A stretch of 64,000 nucleotides of DNA. Source: Methylobacterium sp. J-026 (GTDB lineage: Bacteria; Pseudomonadota; Alphaproteobacteria; Rhizobiales; Beijerinckiaceae). A model generated the notes under the pieces. The model ran no database searches. It was not told where the DNA came from and saw nothing but the letters and a program-made list of their open reading frames with translations. The translations under genes were made by a program, and so were the position numbers. The stretch is from assembly GCF_022829585.1 (NCBI RefSeq), contig NZ_JAKSYC010000069.1, positions 1 to 64,000 on the forward strand, read 5' to 3'. This document shows positions 29,523 through 39,194 of this stretch, one piece after another. Position 1 is the first letter of the stretch; every line of letters starts with the position of its first letter.

Positions 29523-31352
29523 ATGCCCGCCTATCGTTCCCGCACCACCACCCACGGCCGCAACATGGCCGGCGCCCGCGGCCTGTGGCGCGCCACCGGC
29601 ATGAAGGACGGCGATTTCGGCAAGCCGATCATCGCGGTGGTGAACTCGTTCACGCAGTTCGTGCCGGGCCACGTCCACCTCAAGGATCTCGGGCAGCTCG
29701 TCGCCCGGGAGATCGAGGCCGCCGGCGGCGTCGCCAAGGAGTTCAACACCATCGCGGTCGATGACGGCATCGCCATGGGCCATGACGGCATGCTGTACTC
29801 GCTGCCGTCACGGGAGCTGATCGCGGATTCCGTCGAGTACATGGTCAACGCACACTGCGCCGACGCAATGGTGTGCATCTCGAATTGCGACAAGATTACC
29901 CCCGGCATGCTCATGGCGTGCCTGCGGCTGAACATCCCGACGGTGTTCGTCTCCGGCGGCCCGATGGAGGCCGGCAAAGTCCAGCTCCCGGGGATCTCCA
30001 GGAAGGTCGATCTGGTCGACGCCATGATCGCGGCCGCCGACGACCGGATCTCGGACGCCGATGTCGAGGTGATCGAGCGTTCGGCCTGCCCGACCTGCGG
30101 ATCGTGCTCCGGCATGTTCACGGCCAATTCCATGAATTGCCTGACCGAGGCCCTCGGGCTGGCCCTGCCGGGCAACGGCTCGGTGTTGGCGACGCATGCC
30201 GACCGCCGGCGCCTGTTCGTCGAGGCCGGACACCTGATCGTCGACCTCGCCCGCCGCCATTACGAGCAGGACGATGCCGGCGTGCTGCCGCGGGCGGTGG
30301 CGAGCTTCGAGGCGTTCGAGAACGCCATGACGCTGGACATCGCCATGGGCGGGTCGACCAACACGGTGCTGCACCTGCTGGCCGCCGCCCACGAGGGCGA
30401 GGTGCCCTTCACCATGGCCGATATCGACCGGCTGTCCCGCCGGGTGCCGGTCCTGTGCAAGGTCGCCCCGGCGGTGGCCGATGTCCACATGGAGGACGTG
30501 CATCGGGCCGGCGGGATCATGGGAATCCTGGGCGAGCTCGACCGGGCCGGGCTGATCGACACGGCGGCCGGCAACGTCTCGGCCGGGACGCTCGCCGCCG
30601 CCCTGGCGCGGTGGGACGTGCGCGTGGGCCCGAGCGCGTCGGTGCAGACCTTCTACCGGGCGGCCCCCGGCGGCGTGCCGACCCAGGTGGCCTTCAGCCA
30701 GGAATCCCGCTTCGACGACCTCGATCTCGACCGGGAGGGCGGGGTCATCCGCGACGCGGCGCATGCCTACTCGCAGGATGGCGGCCTCGCCGTGCTCTAC
30801 GGCAACCTCGCGGAGCAGGGCTGCATCGTGAAGACCGCGGGCGTCGACGCCTCGATCCTGACCTTCTCGGGGCCGGCCCGGGTGTTCGAGAGCCAGGACG
30901 CGGCGGTGGACGGGATCCTGAACGGCAAGGTCTCGGCCGGCGAGGTCGTGCTGATCCGCTACGAGGGCCCGCGCGGCGGCCCCGGCATGCAGGAGATGCT
31001 CTACCCGACGAGCTACCTGAAATCGAAGGGGCTCGGCAAAGCCTGCGCCCTGGTCACGGACGGGCGGTTCTCCGGCGGCTCCTCGGGGCTGTCGATCGGA
31101 CACGTCTCGCCGGAGGCGGCCGAGGGCGGCCTGATCGGCCTCGTGCGCGACGGCGACACCATCGCCATCGACATCCCGGCCCGGAGCATCCGCCTGGAGG
31201 TCGCGCCGGACGAGCTCGAGCGGCGGCGGGCGGCGCAGGCGGCGGCGGGCTGGCAGCCGGCAACCCCGCGCAAGCGCAAGGTCAGCGCGGCCCTGCGCGC
31301 CTACGCGATGCTGACCACCAGCGCGGCGCACGGGGCGGTGCGCCGTCTCTGA
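29523..31352 (+). CDS. ilvD: Dihydroxy-acid dehydratase
   Basis: A 609-residue Fe-S enzyme of branched-chain amino acid synthesis, converting 2,3-dihydroxy-isovalerate and its methylvalerate analogue to the 2-keto acids. Cluster cysteines lie in [12 protein letters not shown] and [23 protein letters not shown], and [11 protein letters not shown] and [10 protein letters not shown] are the conserved C-terminal motifs. ATG 29523 ([17 protein letters not shown]) matches the family N-terminus. The presence of all three cluster cysteines suggests the usual dehydratase rather than a sugar-acid paralogue. Confidence 0.95.
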   Translation: MPAYRSRTTTHGRNMAGARGLWRATGMKDGDFGKPIIAVVNSFTQFVPGHVHLKDLGQLVAREIEAAGGVAKEFNTIAVDDGIAMGHDGMLYSLPSRELIADSVEYMVNAHCADAMVCISNCDKITPGMLMACLRLNIPTVFVSGGPMEAGKVQLPGISRKVDLVDAMIAAADDRISDADVEVIERSACPTCGSCSGMFTANSMNCLTEALGLALPGNGSVLATHADRRRLFVEAGHLIVDLARRHYEQDDAGVLPRAVASFEAFENAMTLDIAMGGSTNTVLHLLAAAHEGEVPFTMADIDRLSRRVPVLCKVAPAVADVHMEDVHRAGGIMGILGELDRAGLIDTAAGNVSAGTLAAALARWDVRVGPSASVQTFYRAAPGGVPTQVAFSQESRFDDLDLDREGGVIRDAAHAYSQDGGLAVLYGNLAEQGCIVKTAGVDASILTFSGPARVFESQDAAVDGILNGKVSAGEVVLIRYEGPRGGPGMQEMLYPTSYLKSKGLGKACALVTDGRFSGGSSGLSIGHVSPEAAEGGLIGLVRDGDTIAIDIPARSIRLEVAPDELERRRAAQAAAGWQPATPRKRKVSAALRAYAMLTTSAAHGAVRRL

Positions 31353-32024
31353 TCAGCGGTTGCGGCGGACCCGGGCGGCGACCGCGGCGAGCACCGCCGC
31401 GAGGCCGGCGACGCGCCGCTGCGCCGCTCCGTGGGCCGGTGCGGCAGCGGCGTCGGCCCCCGCCCCGGGCGCAACGCGGCCGAGGGCCGAGAGCATCAGC
31501 GGCTCGATCGCCGCGTAGCCCGCCCGGCTCAGATGCAGCCCGTCGGTGCCGTAGGAACGGCGCAGCCCGCCGGACTTGTCCGCCAGGACGGAATGGTAGT
31601 CGATGTAGGTGGCGCCGTGCGCCTGCGCGTGCGCCCGGAGCCACGCGTTGACCGCCGCGATCATGGACGGAGCGTCGGGCACCTCCGGGTTCCACGGGAT
31701 CCGGGCGGCCGGCATGATCGAGCCGACCCAGGCCGTCACGCCCATCGCCCGCGCCTCGTCGAGCATGCCGGCGATGGTCCGGGCGATCTCGTCGGCGGGG
31801 ACGAAGAACCCCTCGTTGCGGCCGATATCGTTGACCCCGCAGAGGAGATGGACGCCCCGGGCTCCCGTCTCCTCCAGGTCGCGGCGGAACCGCATGGTGA
31901 TCCAGCGCGCCGTCTGCCCGGATCCCCCGCGGGGGATGAGATCATGGGCCGCGAAGGTCGCGGCGCGGTGGAAGCCCCATTGCTCGGTGATCGAATCCCC
32001 GATGAAGACGATCGGCCCCGTCAT
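31353..32024 (-). CDS. SGNH/GDSL-family hydrolase
   Basis: A 223-residue esterase-like protein. Block I IVFIGDSITEQWG holds the nucleophilic serine (residue 11), GGSGQTA is block II, GVNDIGRN is block III, and TDGLHLSRAGYA supplies the catalytic Asp and His. A C-terminal alanine-rich stretch ends in basic residues (ARVRRNR). There is no evident signal peptide, so it is probably cytoplasmic unless the tail anchors it. It follows a larger SGNH protein by 3 bases and is convergent with ilvD, whose stop abuts its own. Confidence 0.85.
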   Translation of the reverse strand: MTGPIVFIGDSITEQWGFHRAATFAAHDLIPRGGSGQTARWITMRFRRDLEETGARGVHLLCGVNDIGRNEGFFVPADEIARTIAGMLDEARAMGVTAWVGSIMPAARIPWNPEVPDAPSMIAAVNAWLRAHAQAHGATYIDYHSVLADKSGGLRRSYGTDGLHLSRAGYAAIEPLMLSALGRVAPGAGADAAAAPAHGAAQRRVAGLAAVLAAVAARVRRNR

Positions 32025-32027
32025 GGC

Positions 32028-33065
32028 CTAGGCCGGCGATCCGGCGCGGGCGCCGAGCACATCGGCGACCTCCGCCAGCAGCCGGTCGGCGATCATCTGC
32101 CGGCCCTCGGAGGTCACGTGCACGATGTCGGTGAACAGGAGGCGGCTCTCGCCCTCGAACAGCCGGCCGAGGTCCCGCACCGCGAAGGGCGCGTCCGCGC
32201 CGCCTCGGGCGTCGAGGCGGTCGAGAACGCCCTCGAAGCGCGTGTATTGCCGGTCGAGATACGCGAGGAACGTACCGGAGGCGGCGTGGGCCTCCTCGCC
32301 GACACGCTCCGCCTTGCGGACGACGGTCGGCTGGAGCAGGAAGCGGACCGGTGCGCCGATGCCCGGTGCGAGCCGGGCCAGCCGCTTCAACGACAGCTCG
32401 AATTGCCGCACCACCTCCCATTCCCAGATGTCCGACTGCCAGTTGGTCAGCACCCGCAGGTTCTCGAGACGGTTGAAAATCATCTCCTGCAGGCTCTCGT
32501 AGGACAGCTCCTCCGTATCGGCTTCCATCCTCCGGTGGTCGAAGAAGTACTCGTAGAGGCATTCGCTGGCGAATTGGTTGTAGGGATAGCCCGCCCGCGG
32601 ATCGAAGCTCCACGGCTGGAAGATGTCGGTGCCGCCGCCGACGATCAGGATCACGTCCGGCTGGAGATCCATCAGCCGGCTCGTGATCAGGGCGATCATC
32701 TGGTTCAGGCAGGCCGAGATCACGCCGAAATTGTAGACCCGCGCGCCCTCGCCGTGGACCCGCTTCAGGCCGGTCTCCATTCGGCCGGGTATGGTGTCGG
32801 CGAAGACCTGCCCGTCGACCAGCGTGCTGTCGCCGACGACGAACACGCGCAGGGTCTCCGAGGGCGGGCGCGGCTCCGCATGCGTGTCGTTGCGGTAGCC
32901 GAGCACGTCGTAGCGCCAGCCCTTCTCGGCCAGGACCGCCAGCGGCTTCCCGGCGAACTGCACGTAGGGCGCGGGAAATCGGGTGTTGGCATCGAAGTTC
33001 TGGAAGACCTTCAGGAACTTCTGCCGTCGCATGTGTTCGTCGGCATCGGACCGCCGCTCGGCCAT
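32028..33065 (-). CDS. SGNH-hydrolase-like protein, uncharacterised
   Basis: A 345-residue protein with VFVVGDSTLVDGQVF (SGNH block I, about residues 73-87), NFGVISACLNQM, VGGGTDIFQPW in the block III position (GTD instead of GND), and IVHVTSEGRQMIADRL carrying the catalytic histidine in block V. The pattern suits a carbohydrate or cell-surface polysaccharide esterase. It sits between a second SGNH gene and GDP-L-fucose synthase, so modification of a fucose-containing glycan is a possible role. Confidence 0.72.
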   Translation of the reverse strand: MAERRSDADEHMRRQKFLKVFQNFDANTRFPAPYVQFAGKPLAVLAEKGWRYDVLGYRNDTHAEPRPPSETLRVFVVGDSTLVDGQVFADTIPGRMETGLKRVHGEGARVYNFGVISACLNQMIALITSRLMDLQPDVILIVGGGTDIFQPWSFDPRAGYPYNQFASECLYEYFFDHRRMEADTEELSYESLQEMIFNRLENLRVLTNWQSDIWEWEVVRQFELSLKRLARLAPGIGAPVRFLLQPTVVRKAERVGEEAHAASGTFLAYLDRQYTRFEGVLDRLDARGGADAPFAVRDLGRLFEGESRLLFTDIVHVTSEGRQMIADRLLAEVADVLGARAGSPA

Positions 33066-33128
33066 GAGCCCTCTCCTCCCGATCGATACGTCAATGGCGG
33101 CGCGCCCGCGCGGGTCGCTGGCCCCCGC

Positions 33129-34112
33129 TCAGCTCCGCAGGGTGGCGTGGTTGTCGAGGAACCAGGCGTAGGTCTGGCGCAGGCCGTCCTCCAGGCCGAC
33201 CTCCGGCCGCCAGCCCATGGCTCTGAGCCGCGACACGTCCATCAGCTTGCGCGGCGTGCCGTCGGGCTTCGACGCGTCGAACTCCAGCGCGCCGTCGTAG
33301 CCGATCACCCGCGCCAGCGCCTCGGCCAGGTCCCGGATCGTGCAATCCTCCCCCGTGCCGACATTGATGTGCGACAGGTCCGGCCGGGTGTTGGCCGCGT
33401 AGACCGCGTCGTCCATCTCCATCACGAACACGCTGGCCCGCGCCATGTCGTCGACGTGCAGGAACTCGCGCATCGCCCGGCCCGTGCCCCAGACCGTGAC
33501 CGCCGGGCGGCCCTCCGCCTTGGCCGCGTGCAGCCGGCGCATCAGCGCCGGCAGGACGTGGGCGTTCTCCGGGTGGAAGTTGTCGTTGGGCCCGTACAGG
33601 TTGGTCGGCATCACGCTGCGGTAGCGCCGCCCGTACTGGCGGTTGTAGCTCTCGCACATCTTGATGCCGGCGATCTTGGCGACGGCGTAGGGCTCGTTGG
33701 TCGGCTCCAGCACCCCGGTGAGCAGCGCGTCCTCGCGCATCGGCTGGGGCGCGTGCTTCGGGTAGATGCACGAGGAGCCCAGGAACAGCAGCCGGTCGAC
33801 CCCGTGCCGATGCGCGGCGTCGATGATGTTGGCCTGGATCAGCAGGTTCTCGTGGATGAACGCGGCCGGATAGGTGTTGTTGGCGTGGATGCCGCCGACC
33901 TTGGCGGCGGCGAGGTAGACCTGATCGATCCGGTTCTCGGCGAAGAAGCGCCGGACCGCGGCCTGGTCGAGCAGGTCGAGGGCCTGCCGGTCGGCCGTCA
34001 GGATCTGCGCGCGCTCCCGCTCCCGCAGGCGGCGCACGATCGCCGAGCCCACCATGCCCCGGTGGCCCGCCACGAAGATGGTCTGATCGCGACCGTCCAT
34101 CACACGTCCCAT
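33129..34112 (-). CDS. fcl: GDP-L-fucose synthase
   Basis: A 327-residue NADP-dependent epimerase-reductase making GDP-L-fucose from GDP-4-keto-6-deoxymannose. It has the Rossmann motif [16 protein letters not shown], the SSCIYP serine, YAVAKIAG with the catalytic Tyr and Lys, [17 protein letters not shown], and [10 protein letters not shown]. The partner GDP-mannose dehydratase is not adjacent. The gene is divergent from crtI across 224 bases and leads the leftward glycan group with the two SGNH genes. Confidence 0.93.
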   Translation of the reverse strand: MGRVMDGRDQTIFVAGHRGMVGSAIVRRLRERERAQILTADRQALDLLDQAAVRRFFAENRIDQVYLAAAKVGGIHANNTYPAAFIHENLLIQANIIDAAHRHGVDRLLFLGSSCIYPKHAPQPMREDALLTGVLEPTNEPYAVAKIAGIKMCESYNRQYGRRYRSVMPTNLYGPNDNFHPENAHVLPALMRRLHAAKAEGRPAVTVWGTGRAMREFLHVDDMARASVFVMEMDDAVYAANTRPDLSHINVGTGEDCTIRDLAEALARVIGYDGALEFDASKPDGTPRKLMDVSRLRAMGWRPEVGLEDGLRQTYAWFLDNHATLRS

Positions 34113-34300
34113 GTCCCGTTGAAAGCGCCTCTCACCACGGCCCTATAGCGCCGTTCGATCGGATAATCGCCGCGCGACCATGGAATTTCTGCCGCGCATG
34201 GCATCGTCGCAACGGCCATCGGGGCGTTCGCGCCGAGGCACCGGGCCCGGCCGTATCCGAGGCCCCATCGCCGCCATCCGTGCGCCTTCGCAATTCGCCC

Positions 34301-34328
34301 TTGCGGACCGGCGAACCGGCGCGATAGT
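34301..34328 (+). promoter_or_regulatory. Candidate sigma70-type promoter of crtI
   Basis: TTGCGG (34301-34306) and GATAGT (34323-34328) are separated by 16 bases. Transcription would begin at about 34335, within two or three bases of ATG 34337. The element is inferred from resemblance to the -35/-10 consensus and from the operator that starts at its -10 end. Confidence 0.4.
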
Positions 34329-34345
34329 GTCAAGCCATGCTGACA
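34328..34345. promoter_or_regulatory. PpsR/CrtJ-type operator at crtI
   Basis: TGT-N12-ACA with perfectly symmetric half-sites TGTCA and TGACA. This is the binding consensus of the redox/light repressor PpsR (CrtJ). It begins in the candidate -10 element and runs over the crtI start codon region (ATG at 34337-34339), so occupancy would block transcription. The assignment rests on the motif and on two further copies at crtD/crtE and bchC. Confidence 0.8.
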
Positions 34346-35860
34346 CTCGCGGTCGATCAAAGCGTGGTGCAAGAGGCCGATCGGCGACCGCATGCCGTGG
34401 TCATCGGCTCGGGCTTCGGCGGCCTCGCCGCGGCCGTGCGCCTCGGGGCCCGGGGCTATCGGGTGACCGTGCTGGAGCGGCTGGAACAGGCGGGCGGCCG
34501 GGCGCGGGTCCACCGCCAGGACGGTTTCACCTTCGATGCCGGACCGACCATCGTCACGGCGCCCCAGCTGTTCGAGGAACTCTGGACCCTCGCCGGGCGC
34601 AAATTGTCGGACGACGTGACGCTCTGTCCGGTCGATCCATTCTACCGGATCCGCTTCGCGGACGGCACGTCCTTCGCCTATAGCGGCGATCCCGAGCGCA
34701 TGCGCGCCGAGGTGGCCCGCTTCGCACCCCAGGATGTCGCCGGCTACGAGCGCTTCATGGCCCATAGCCGCGCCGTCTGCCAGATCGGCTTCGAGCAGCT
34801 CGGCCACGTCCCGTTCGGGCGGGTCGGCGCGATGCTGAAGATCGCCCCGGACCTGCTGCGCCTGTCCGGGCACCGCTCGGTCCACGACGTCGTCTCCCGC
34901 TTCGTCCGGGACGAGCGGCTGCGCACGGTGTTCAGCTTCCATCCCCTGCTCATCGGCGGGAATCCCTTCCGGGCGAGCGCGATCTACTGCCTGATCGCGG
35001 ATCTCGAGCGGCGCTGGGGCGTCCACTTCGCCATGGGCGGCACCGGCCAGCTGGTCGACGGGCTCGTGCGGCTGATCCGCGGCCAGCGCGGGCGGGTGCG
35101 CCTGGGCGTGGAGGTCGCGCGGATCCGCGTCGCGGGCGGGGCGGCCACCGGGGTCGAGCTCGACAGCGGCGAGACCATCGCGGCCGATCTCGTGGTCTCG
35201 AACGCCGATTCGGCGGTGACGCATGCGCGCCTCCTGCCGCAGGCGCAGCGCTGGAGCCCGGGCCGGTTCCGGCGCGCCCGCTCGTCCATGGGCCTGTTCG
35301 TCTGGTATTTCGGCACGCGGCGCCGTTACCCGGAGGTGGATCACCATACGATCCTGCTCGGGCCGCGCTATCGCGGATTGCTGGCCGACATCTTCGACCG
35401 CAAGGTCCTGGCCGATGATGCCAGCCTCTACCTGCACCGGCCCACCGCCACCGATCCGAGCCTCGCGCCGCCCGGCTGCGACGCCTTCTACGTGCTGGCG
35501 CCGGTGCCCAACCTCGCGGGCGGCCAGGATTGGCGGGCGCTCGCGGAGCCGTACCGGCGGCGCATCGCCGAGATGCTCGAGACGAGCGTGCTGCCGGGCC
35601 TGTCAGAGGCGATCGTCACGTCCCGGGTGACGACGCCGCAGGACTTCCAGGACGATTTCCTGAGCTATCGCGGCTCCGGCTTCGGCCTTGAGCCGGTGCT
35701 GACGCAGTCGGCGTGGTTCCGACCGCACAATCGCTCCGGCAACGTGCGCAACCTCTATCTGGTCGGCGCCGGCACGCATCCCGGCGCCGGGCTGCCCGGC
35801 GTCCTCTCCTCCGCCCGTATCCTCGACAGCGTGGTCCCCGATGCCCGCGTTACCGCCTGA
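34337..35860 (+). CDS. crtI: Phytoene desaturase
   Basis: A 507-residue FAD-dependent desaturase that introduces the double bonds converting phytoene to neurosporene or lycopene. The dinucleotide motif VVIGSGFGGLAAA is at about residues 21-33, FDAGPTIV follows, and the C-terminal LYLVGAGTHPGAGLPGVL is the CrtI signature. ATG 34337 lies inside a PpsR-type operator and has no ribosome-binding site. GTG codons at 34364 and 34367 are alternative starts that still keep the FAD motif. The end overlaps crtB by 20 bases. Confidence 0.95.
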   Translation: MLTLAVDQSVVQEADRRPHAVVIGSGFGGLAAAVRLGARGYRVTVLERLEQAGGRARVHRQDGFTFDAGPTIVTAPQLFEELWTLAGRKLSDDVTLCPVDPFYRIRFADGTSFAYSGDPERMRAEVARFAPQDVAGYERFMAHSRAVCQIGFEQLGHVPFGRVGAMLKIAPDLLRLSGHRSVHDVVSRFVRDERLRTVFSFHPLLIGGNPFRASAIYCLIADLERRWGVHFAMGGTGQLVDGLVRLIRGQRGRVRLGVEVARIRVAGGAATGVELDSGETIAADLVVSNADSAVTHARLLPQAQRWSPGRFRRARSSMGLFVWYFGTRRRYPEVDHHTILLGPRYRGLLADIFDRKVLADDASLYLHRPTATDPSLAPPGCDAFYVLAPVPNLAGGQDWRALAEPYRRRIAEMLETSVLPGLSEAIVTSRVTTPQDFQDDFLSYRGSGFGLEPVLTQSAWFRPHNRSGNVRNLYLVGAGTHPGAGLPGVLSSARILDSVVPDARVTA

Positions 35861-36911
35861 ATTCGCCGCCGCGGCCGACCGGACCGCCTGCCGCACCGCG
35901 ATCCGGCGCGGCTCGAAGAGCTTCTTCGCGGCCGGGCAGCTCCTGCCGGGGGATGTCCGCGAGGCCGCCTATGGGCTCTATGCCTTCTGCCGCCTGTCGG
36001 ACGACCTCGTCGACGAGGCGACGGACCCGGAGGCCCGCCACGCGGCGGTGGCGCGCCTCGATCGGCGGATCGGCCGCGCCTATGCCGGCCAGCCGGCCGA
36101 CACGCCCGCCGACCGGGCCTTCTCGGAGATCGTCGCCGGCTTCGCGATCCCCGAGGCGCTGCCGCGGGCGCTCATCGAGGGTTTCGCCTGGGACGCAGCG
36201 GGGCGGCGCTACGCCGATCTCGACGCCCTCCACGCCTACGCGGCCCGGGTCGCCGGCTCGGTGGGGGCGATGATGGCGCTGATCATGGGGGTGCGGACCC
36301 CGGAGGCCCTGGCCCGCGCCTGCGACCTCGGGGCCGCCATGCAGCTCACCAACATCGCCCGCGATGTCGGCGAGGACGCCCGCATGGGCCGGCTCTACCT
36401 GCCGCTCGACTGGATGCAGGAGGCCGGGCTCGACCCGGAGGCTTTCCTGGCCGATCCGCGCCCGAGCCCGGCGCTGGCCGCCATCGTAGCCCGGCTTCTG
36501 GCCGAGGCCGACCGGCTCTACGCCCGCGCCGAGGCCGGGATCGACGCGCTTCCGCCCCGCTGCCGACCGGCCATCCGCGCCGCGGGCCTGATCTACGCGG
36601 AGATCGGCCGCGTGATCGCCGCCTGCGGGCACGATTCGGTCAGCCGCCGGGCCCGCGTGGGGGGCGCCCGCAAGCTCGCCCTGATCGCCCGCGCCACCCG
36701 CATGAAGGCGGTCGCCGCGGACCTCGCCGCGCCGGTGCTGCCGCAGGCGGCGTTCCTGGTCGAGGCGGTCGCGCGCAATCCGCGCCATCCCGCCCGCCTG
36801 CGGCCCGCCCTGCGGCCCTGGTGGGATGTGGGCGGCCGCGCGGTTCATGTCCTCGACCTGATCGAGCGCCTCCGCGAACGCGAGGCCTTCGGCCGGTCCG
36901 CGCCGTCCTGA
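35841..36911 (+). CDS. crtB: Phytoene synthase
   Basis: A 356-residue prenyltransferase joining two geranylgeranyl diphosphates head to head to form phytoene. The aspartate-rich motifs are LSDDLVDEATD (about residues 52-62) and NIARDVGEDARMGRLYLP, and YAFCRLSDD is typical. The start ATG 35841 lies inside the crtI end. It is transcribed with crtI and thus under the same operator. Confidence 0.95.
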   Translation: MPALPPEFAAAADRTACRTAIRRGSKSFFAAGQLLPGDVREAAYGLYAFCRLSDDLVDEATDPEARHAAVARLDRRIGRAYAGQPADTPADRAFSEIVAGFAIPEALPRALIEGFAWDAAGRRYADLDALHAYAARVAGSVGAMMALIMGVRTPEALARACDLGAAMQLTNIARDVGEDARMGRLYLPLDWMQEAGLDPEAFLADPRPSPALAAIVARLLAEADRLYARAEAGIDALPPRCRPAIRAAGLIYAEIGRVIAACGHDSVSRRARVGGARKLALIARATRMKAVAADLAAPVLPQAAFLVEAVARNPRHPARLRPALRPWWDVGGRAVHVLDLIERLREREAFGRSAPS

Positions 36912-36920
36912 GTTCCGGAG

Positions 36921-37067
36921 ATGGGCGAGGGGCTCTTCGCCGTGCTGGATCTCGGCCTCGCCTTCGCCGTGGTGTTCGGTCTGGGCGTCTGGCAGCTGGT
37001 CGCCGTGCGCCGGAGCATCCGCCGCGATCGTGATCGACCGGGCGGCGGCCCAGATGGTACCCGGTGA
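36921..37067 (+). CDS. Small single-helix membrane protein
   Basis: A 48-residue frame beginning MGEGLFAVLDLGLAF with one predicted helix at about residues 5-29 and a basic C-terminal tail (RRSIRRDRDRPGGG). It starts 9 bases after crtB, on the same strand, and ends 12 bases before the convergent hemC stop. GGAG sits directly against the ATG, an unusually short spacing. The transmembrane and positive-inside pattern argues for a real gene. Function unknown. Confidence 0.5.
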   Translation: MGEGLFAVLDLGLAFAVVFGLGVWQLVAVRRSIRRDRDRPGGGPDGTR

Positions 37068-37079
37068 GCCGGGGCCCGG

Positions 37080-38003
37080 TTATTTCAGCTCGCACACATA
37101 GGTGTCGCCGGCCGCGGCCTTGAGGGCCGCCCCGGCCTCGCGGCCGATCCGCTCGGCCTCCGCGGCCGGTCCTTGTCGGGACACCGACCAGTGGCGGCTG
37201 CCGTCAGGCAGAAACAGCAGGCCGTCGAGCGACAGGGTCTCGCCCTCGATCCGCGCCAGGGCGGCGATCGGCGTCCGGCACGAGCCGTCGAGTTCGGCGA
37301 GCAGCGCCCGTTCGGCGGCGACGGCGGTGGTGGTGCGGGCGCAGGCGATGGGCGCCAGCAAGGCGTGGATCGGGCGATCGTCCGCCCGGCACTCGATCCC
37401 CAGGGCCCCCTGCGCCACGGCGGGCAGCATATCCTCGACCGACAGCACGCTGCGCGCCATGGCCTCGAGGCCCAGGCGCTGGAGGCCGGCCAGCGCGAGC
37501 AGCGTCGCGTCGCATTCACCGGATTCGAGCTTGCGCATCCGGGTGTTGGCGTTGCCGCGCAGCGGGACGACCCGGAGGTCCGGCCGGCGCATCAGTACCT
37601 GAGCGGCCCGGCGCAGGGACGAGGTGCCGACCCGCGCACCCGCTTGCAGGCCGGCCAGGCCGTCGGCATGCGGGGACAGGAACGCGTCCCGCGGATCGTC
37701 GCGCTCCAGGATGCAGGCGATGGTCAGGCCCTCGGGAAGCCAGGTCTCCACGTCCTTCATCGAGTGGACGGCGACATCGACCTCCCCGGCGAACAGGGCC
37801 TGCTCCAGCTCCTTGGTGAACAGGCCCTTGCCGCCGATCTCCGAGAGCGGCCGGTCCAGGATCTTGTCGGCCACCGTGGTGACGACCACGAGTTCGGTCT
37901 CGAGGCCCGGATTGGCCGCGACGATCCGGTCGCGCACCATCCCGGTCTGCGCGAGCGCCATCGGGGAGCCGCGGGTGCCGATGCGCAGGGGACGGTTCAA
38001 CAT
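37080..38003 (-). CDS. hemC: Porphobilinogen deaminase (hydroxymethylbilane synthase)
   Basis: A 307-residue cytoplasmic enzyme that polymerises four porphobilinogens into hydroxymethylbilane, on the path to haem, B12 and bacteriochlorophyll. The N-terminal IGTRGSPMALAQ, the catalytic aspartate in EVDVAVHSMKDVE, GTSSLRRAAQV, LRGNANTRMRKLE, and C242 in GSCRTPIAA, which carries the dipyrromethane cofactor, are all present. It is convergent with crtB. No PpsR-type site is seen upstream, so haem supply may be controlled separately. Confidence 0.96.
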   Translation of the reverse strand: MLNRPLRIGTRGSPMALAQTGMVRDRIVAANPGLETELVVVTTVADKILDRPLSEIGGKGLFTKELEQALFAGEVDVAVHSMKDVETWLPEGLTIACILERDDPRDAFLSPHADGLAGLQAGARVGTSSLRRAAQVLMRRPDLRVVPLRGNANTRMRKLESGECDATLLALAGLQRLGLEAMARSVLSVEDMLPAVAQGALGIECRADDRPIHALLAPIACARTTTAVAAERALLAELDGSCRTPIAALARIEGETLSLDGLLFLPDGSRHWSVSRQGPAAEAERIGREAGAALKAAAGDTYVCELK

Positions 38004-38200
38004 CTGGGTCCGGATCTTCTTCGCGGGACGGGGAGGGGCCTTATAGACCGGCCTTCACGTCAGGCCACGGTCCGGTTAGGGATTCAGAGTTGCTGAACCC
38101 GGCGCATGTCAAGCTCACGGGCGGCGCGAGTCGGCCCCGCTTTCGCCGGACTGCGCGCCTAGCCGCTCACGGCGAGATTCAGGGCCAACGGAATGGTGCG

Positions 38201-39121
38201 ATGCTGATCCTGCCGAGTCGACGGCAGTTCCTGACCGGCCTCGGCGCGGGCGTCGGGATGACGGCGGCAACGGGCGTCTACGCCCTCGATATCGAGCCGA
38301 TGCACCGGCTCGTGGTGACCTCCTACGCGCCGGCCCTGCCGCACTGGGACCCGGCGCTCCGCCTGCGCGTGGCGGTGCTGGCGGATTTCCACATCTGCGA
38401 GCCGTACATGCCCTTCGACCGGGTCGCGGAGATCGTCGACGCCACCAATGCGCTCAAGCCCGATCTCGTGCTGCTCCTCGGCGACTACCCGGCGGGGGGG
38501 ATCGCGTGGCGCAAGCTGCCTCTCGGCCAGTTCGCCCGGATGATGGAGGCGTTGAAGGCCCCCCTCGGCACCCACGCGATCCTCGGCAACCACGATTGGT
38601 GGGACGACGAGGCGGTCCAGTCGGCCCGGCGCGGGACGCCCGCGGTCAAGGGACTGCTGGAGGCGCGCGGCATCCCCGTGATGGAGAATCAGGCCGTCCG
38701 TCTGGTCAAGGACGGGCGCCCGTTCTGGCTCGCCGGCCTCGCCGACCAGCAGCCGTTCACCGGAACCTGGATGTCGCTGAGCCACGCCGACGTGCCCCAG
38801 ACCCTCGCGGCGGTCACCGATGCGGCGCCGGTGATCCTGATGGTGCACGAGCCCGATATCTTCGTGCGCGTGCCCGAGCGGGTCTCCCTCACGCTGGCCG
38901 GCCACACCCATGGCGGGCAGATCCGCCTGTTCGGGCGCTCCCCGGCGATCCGCAAGGTCCGCGGGCACGACTATTCCTACGGTCACATCGTGCAGGACGG
39001 CCGTCACATGATCGTGTCCGGCGGCTTCGGGATGAGCCGGATCCCGGTCCGCCTCGGCGTTCCGCCGGAGATCGTCCTGCTGGAACTCGGACAGGTCGAG
39101 GCGTCGCCCGCCGCCGTCTGA
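38201..39121 (+). CDS. Tat-exported metallophosphoesterase
   Basis: A 306-residue calcineurin-like phosphoesterase. The N-terminus SRRQFLTGLGAG is a twin-arginine export signal (about residues 6-17), so it acts folded in the periplasm. Metal-ligand motifs are VAVLADFHI, LLLGDYPAG, AILGNHDWW and LAGHTHGGQIRL. The family includes YkuE/YaeI-like lipid or nucleotide phosphoesterases; the substrate is unknown. ATG 38201 is preferred over upstream starts because it places the signal at the N-terminus. Confidence 0.85.
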   Translation: MLILPSRRQFLTGLGAGVGMTAATGVYALDIEPMHRLVVTSYAPALPHWDPALRLRVAVLADFHICEPYMPFDRVAEIVDATNALKPDLVLLLGDYPAGGIAWRKLPLGQFARMMEALKAPLGTHAILGNHDWWDDEAVQSARRGTPAVKGLLEARGIPVMENQAVRLVKDGRPFWLAGLADQQPFTGTWMSLSHADVPQTLAAVTDAAPVILMVHEPDIFVRVPERVSLTLAGHTHGGQIRLFGRSPAIRKVRGHDYSYGHIVQDGRHMIVSGGFGMSRIPVRLGVPPEIVLLELGQVEASPAAV

Positions 39122-39194
39122 TCGGGCAGGGCGGGGCCCGCGCCGGAACGCCGCGCCGCTCGTTTTTCCGGCATCGCCGCGCTACCTGCCCCAC

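Noticed and set aside
39142-39172. GCCGGAA...TTCCGGC hairpin between the phosphoesterase and the secreted protein
   Set aside because: Seven-base arms around a 17-base loop with the T-run inside the structure do not fit an intrinsic terminator.
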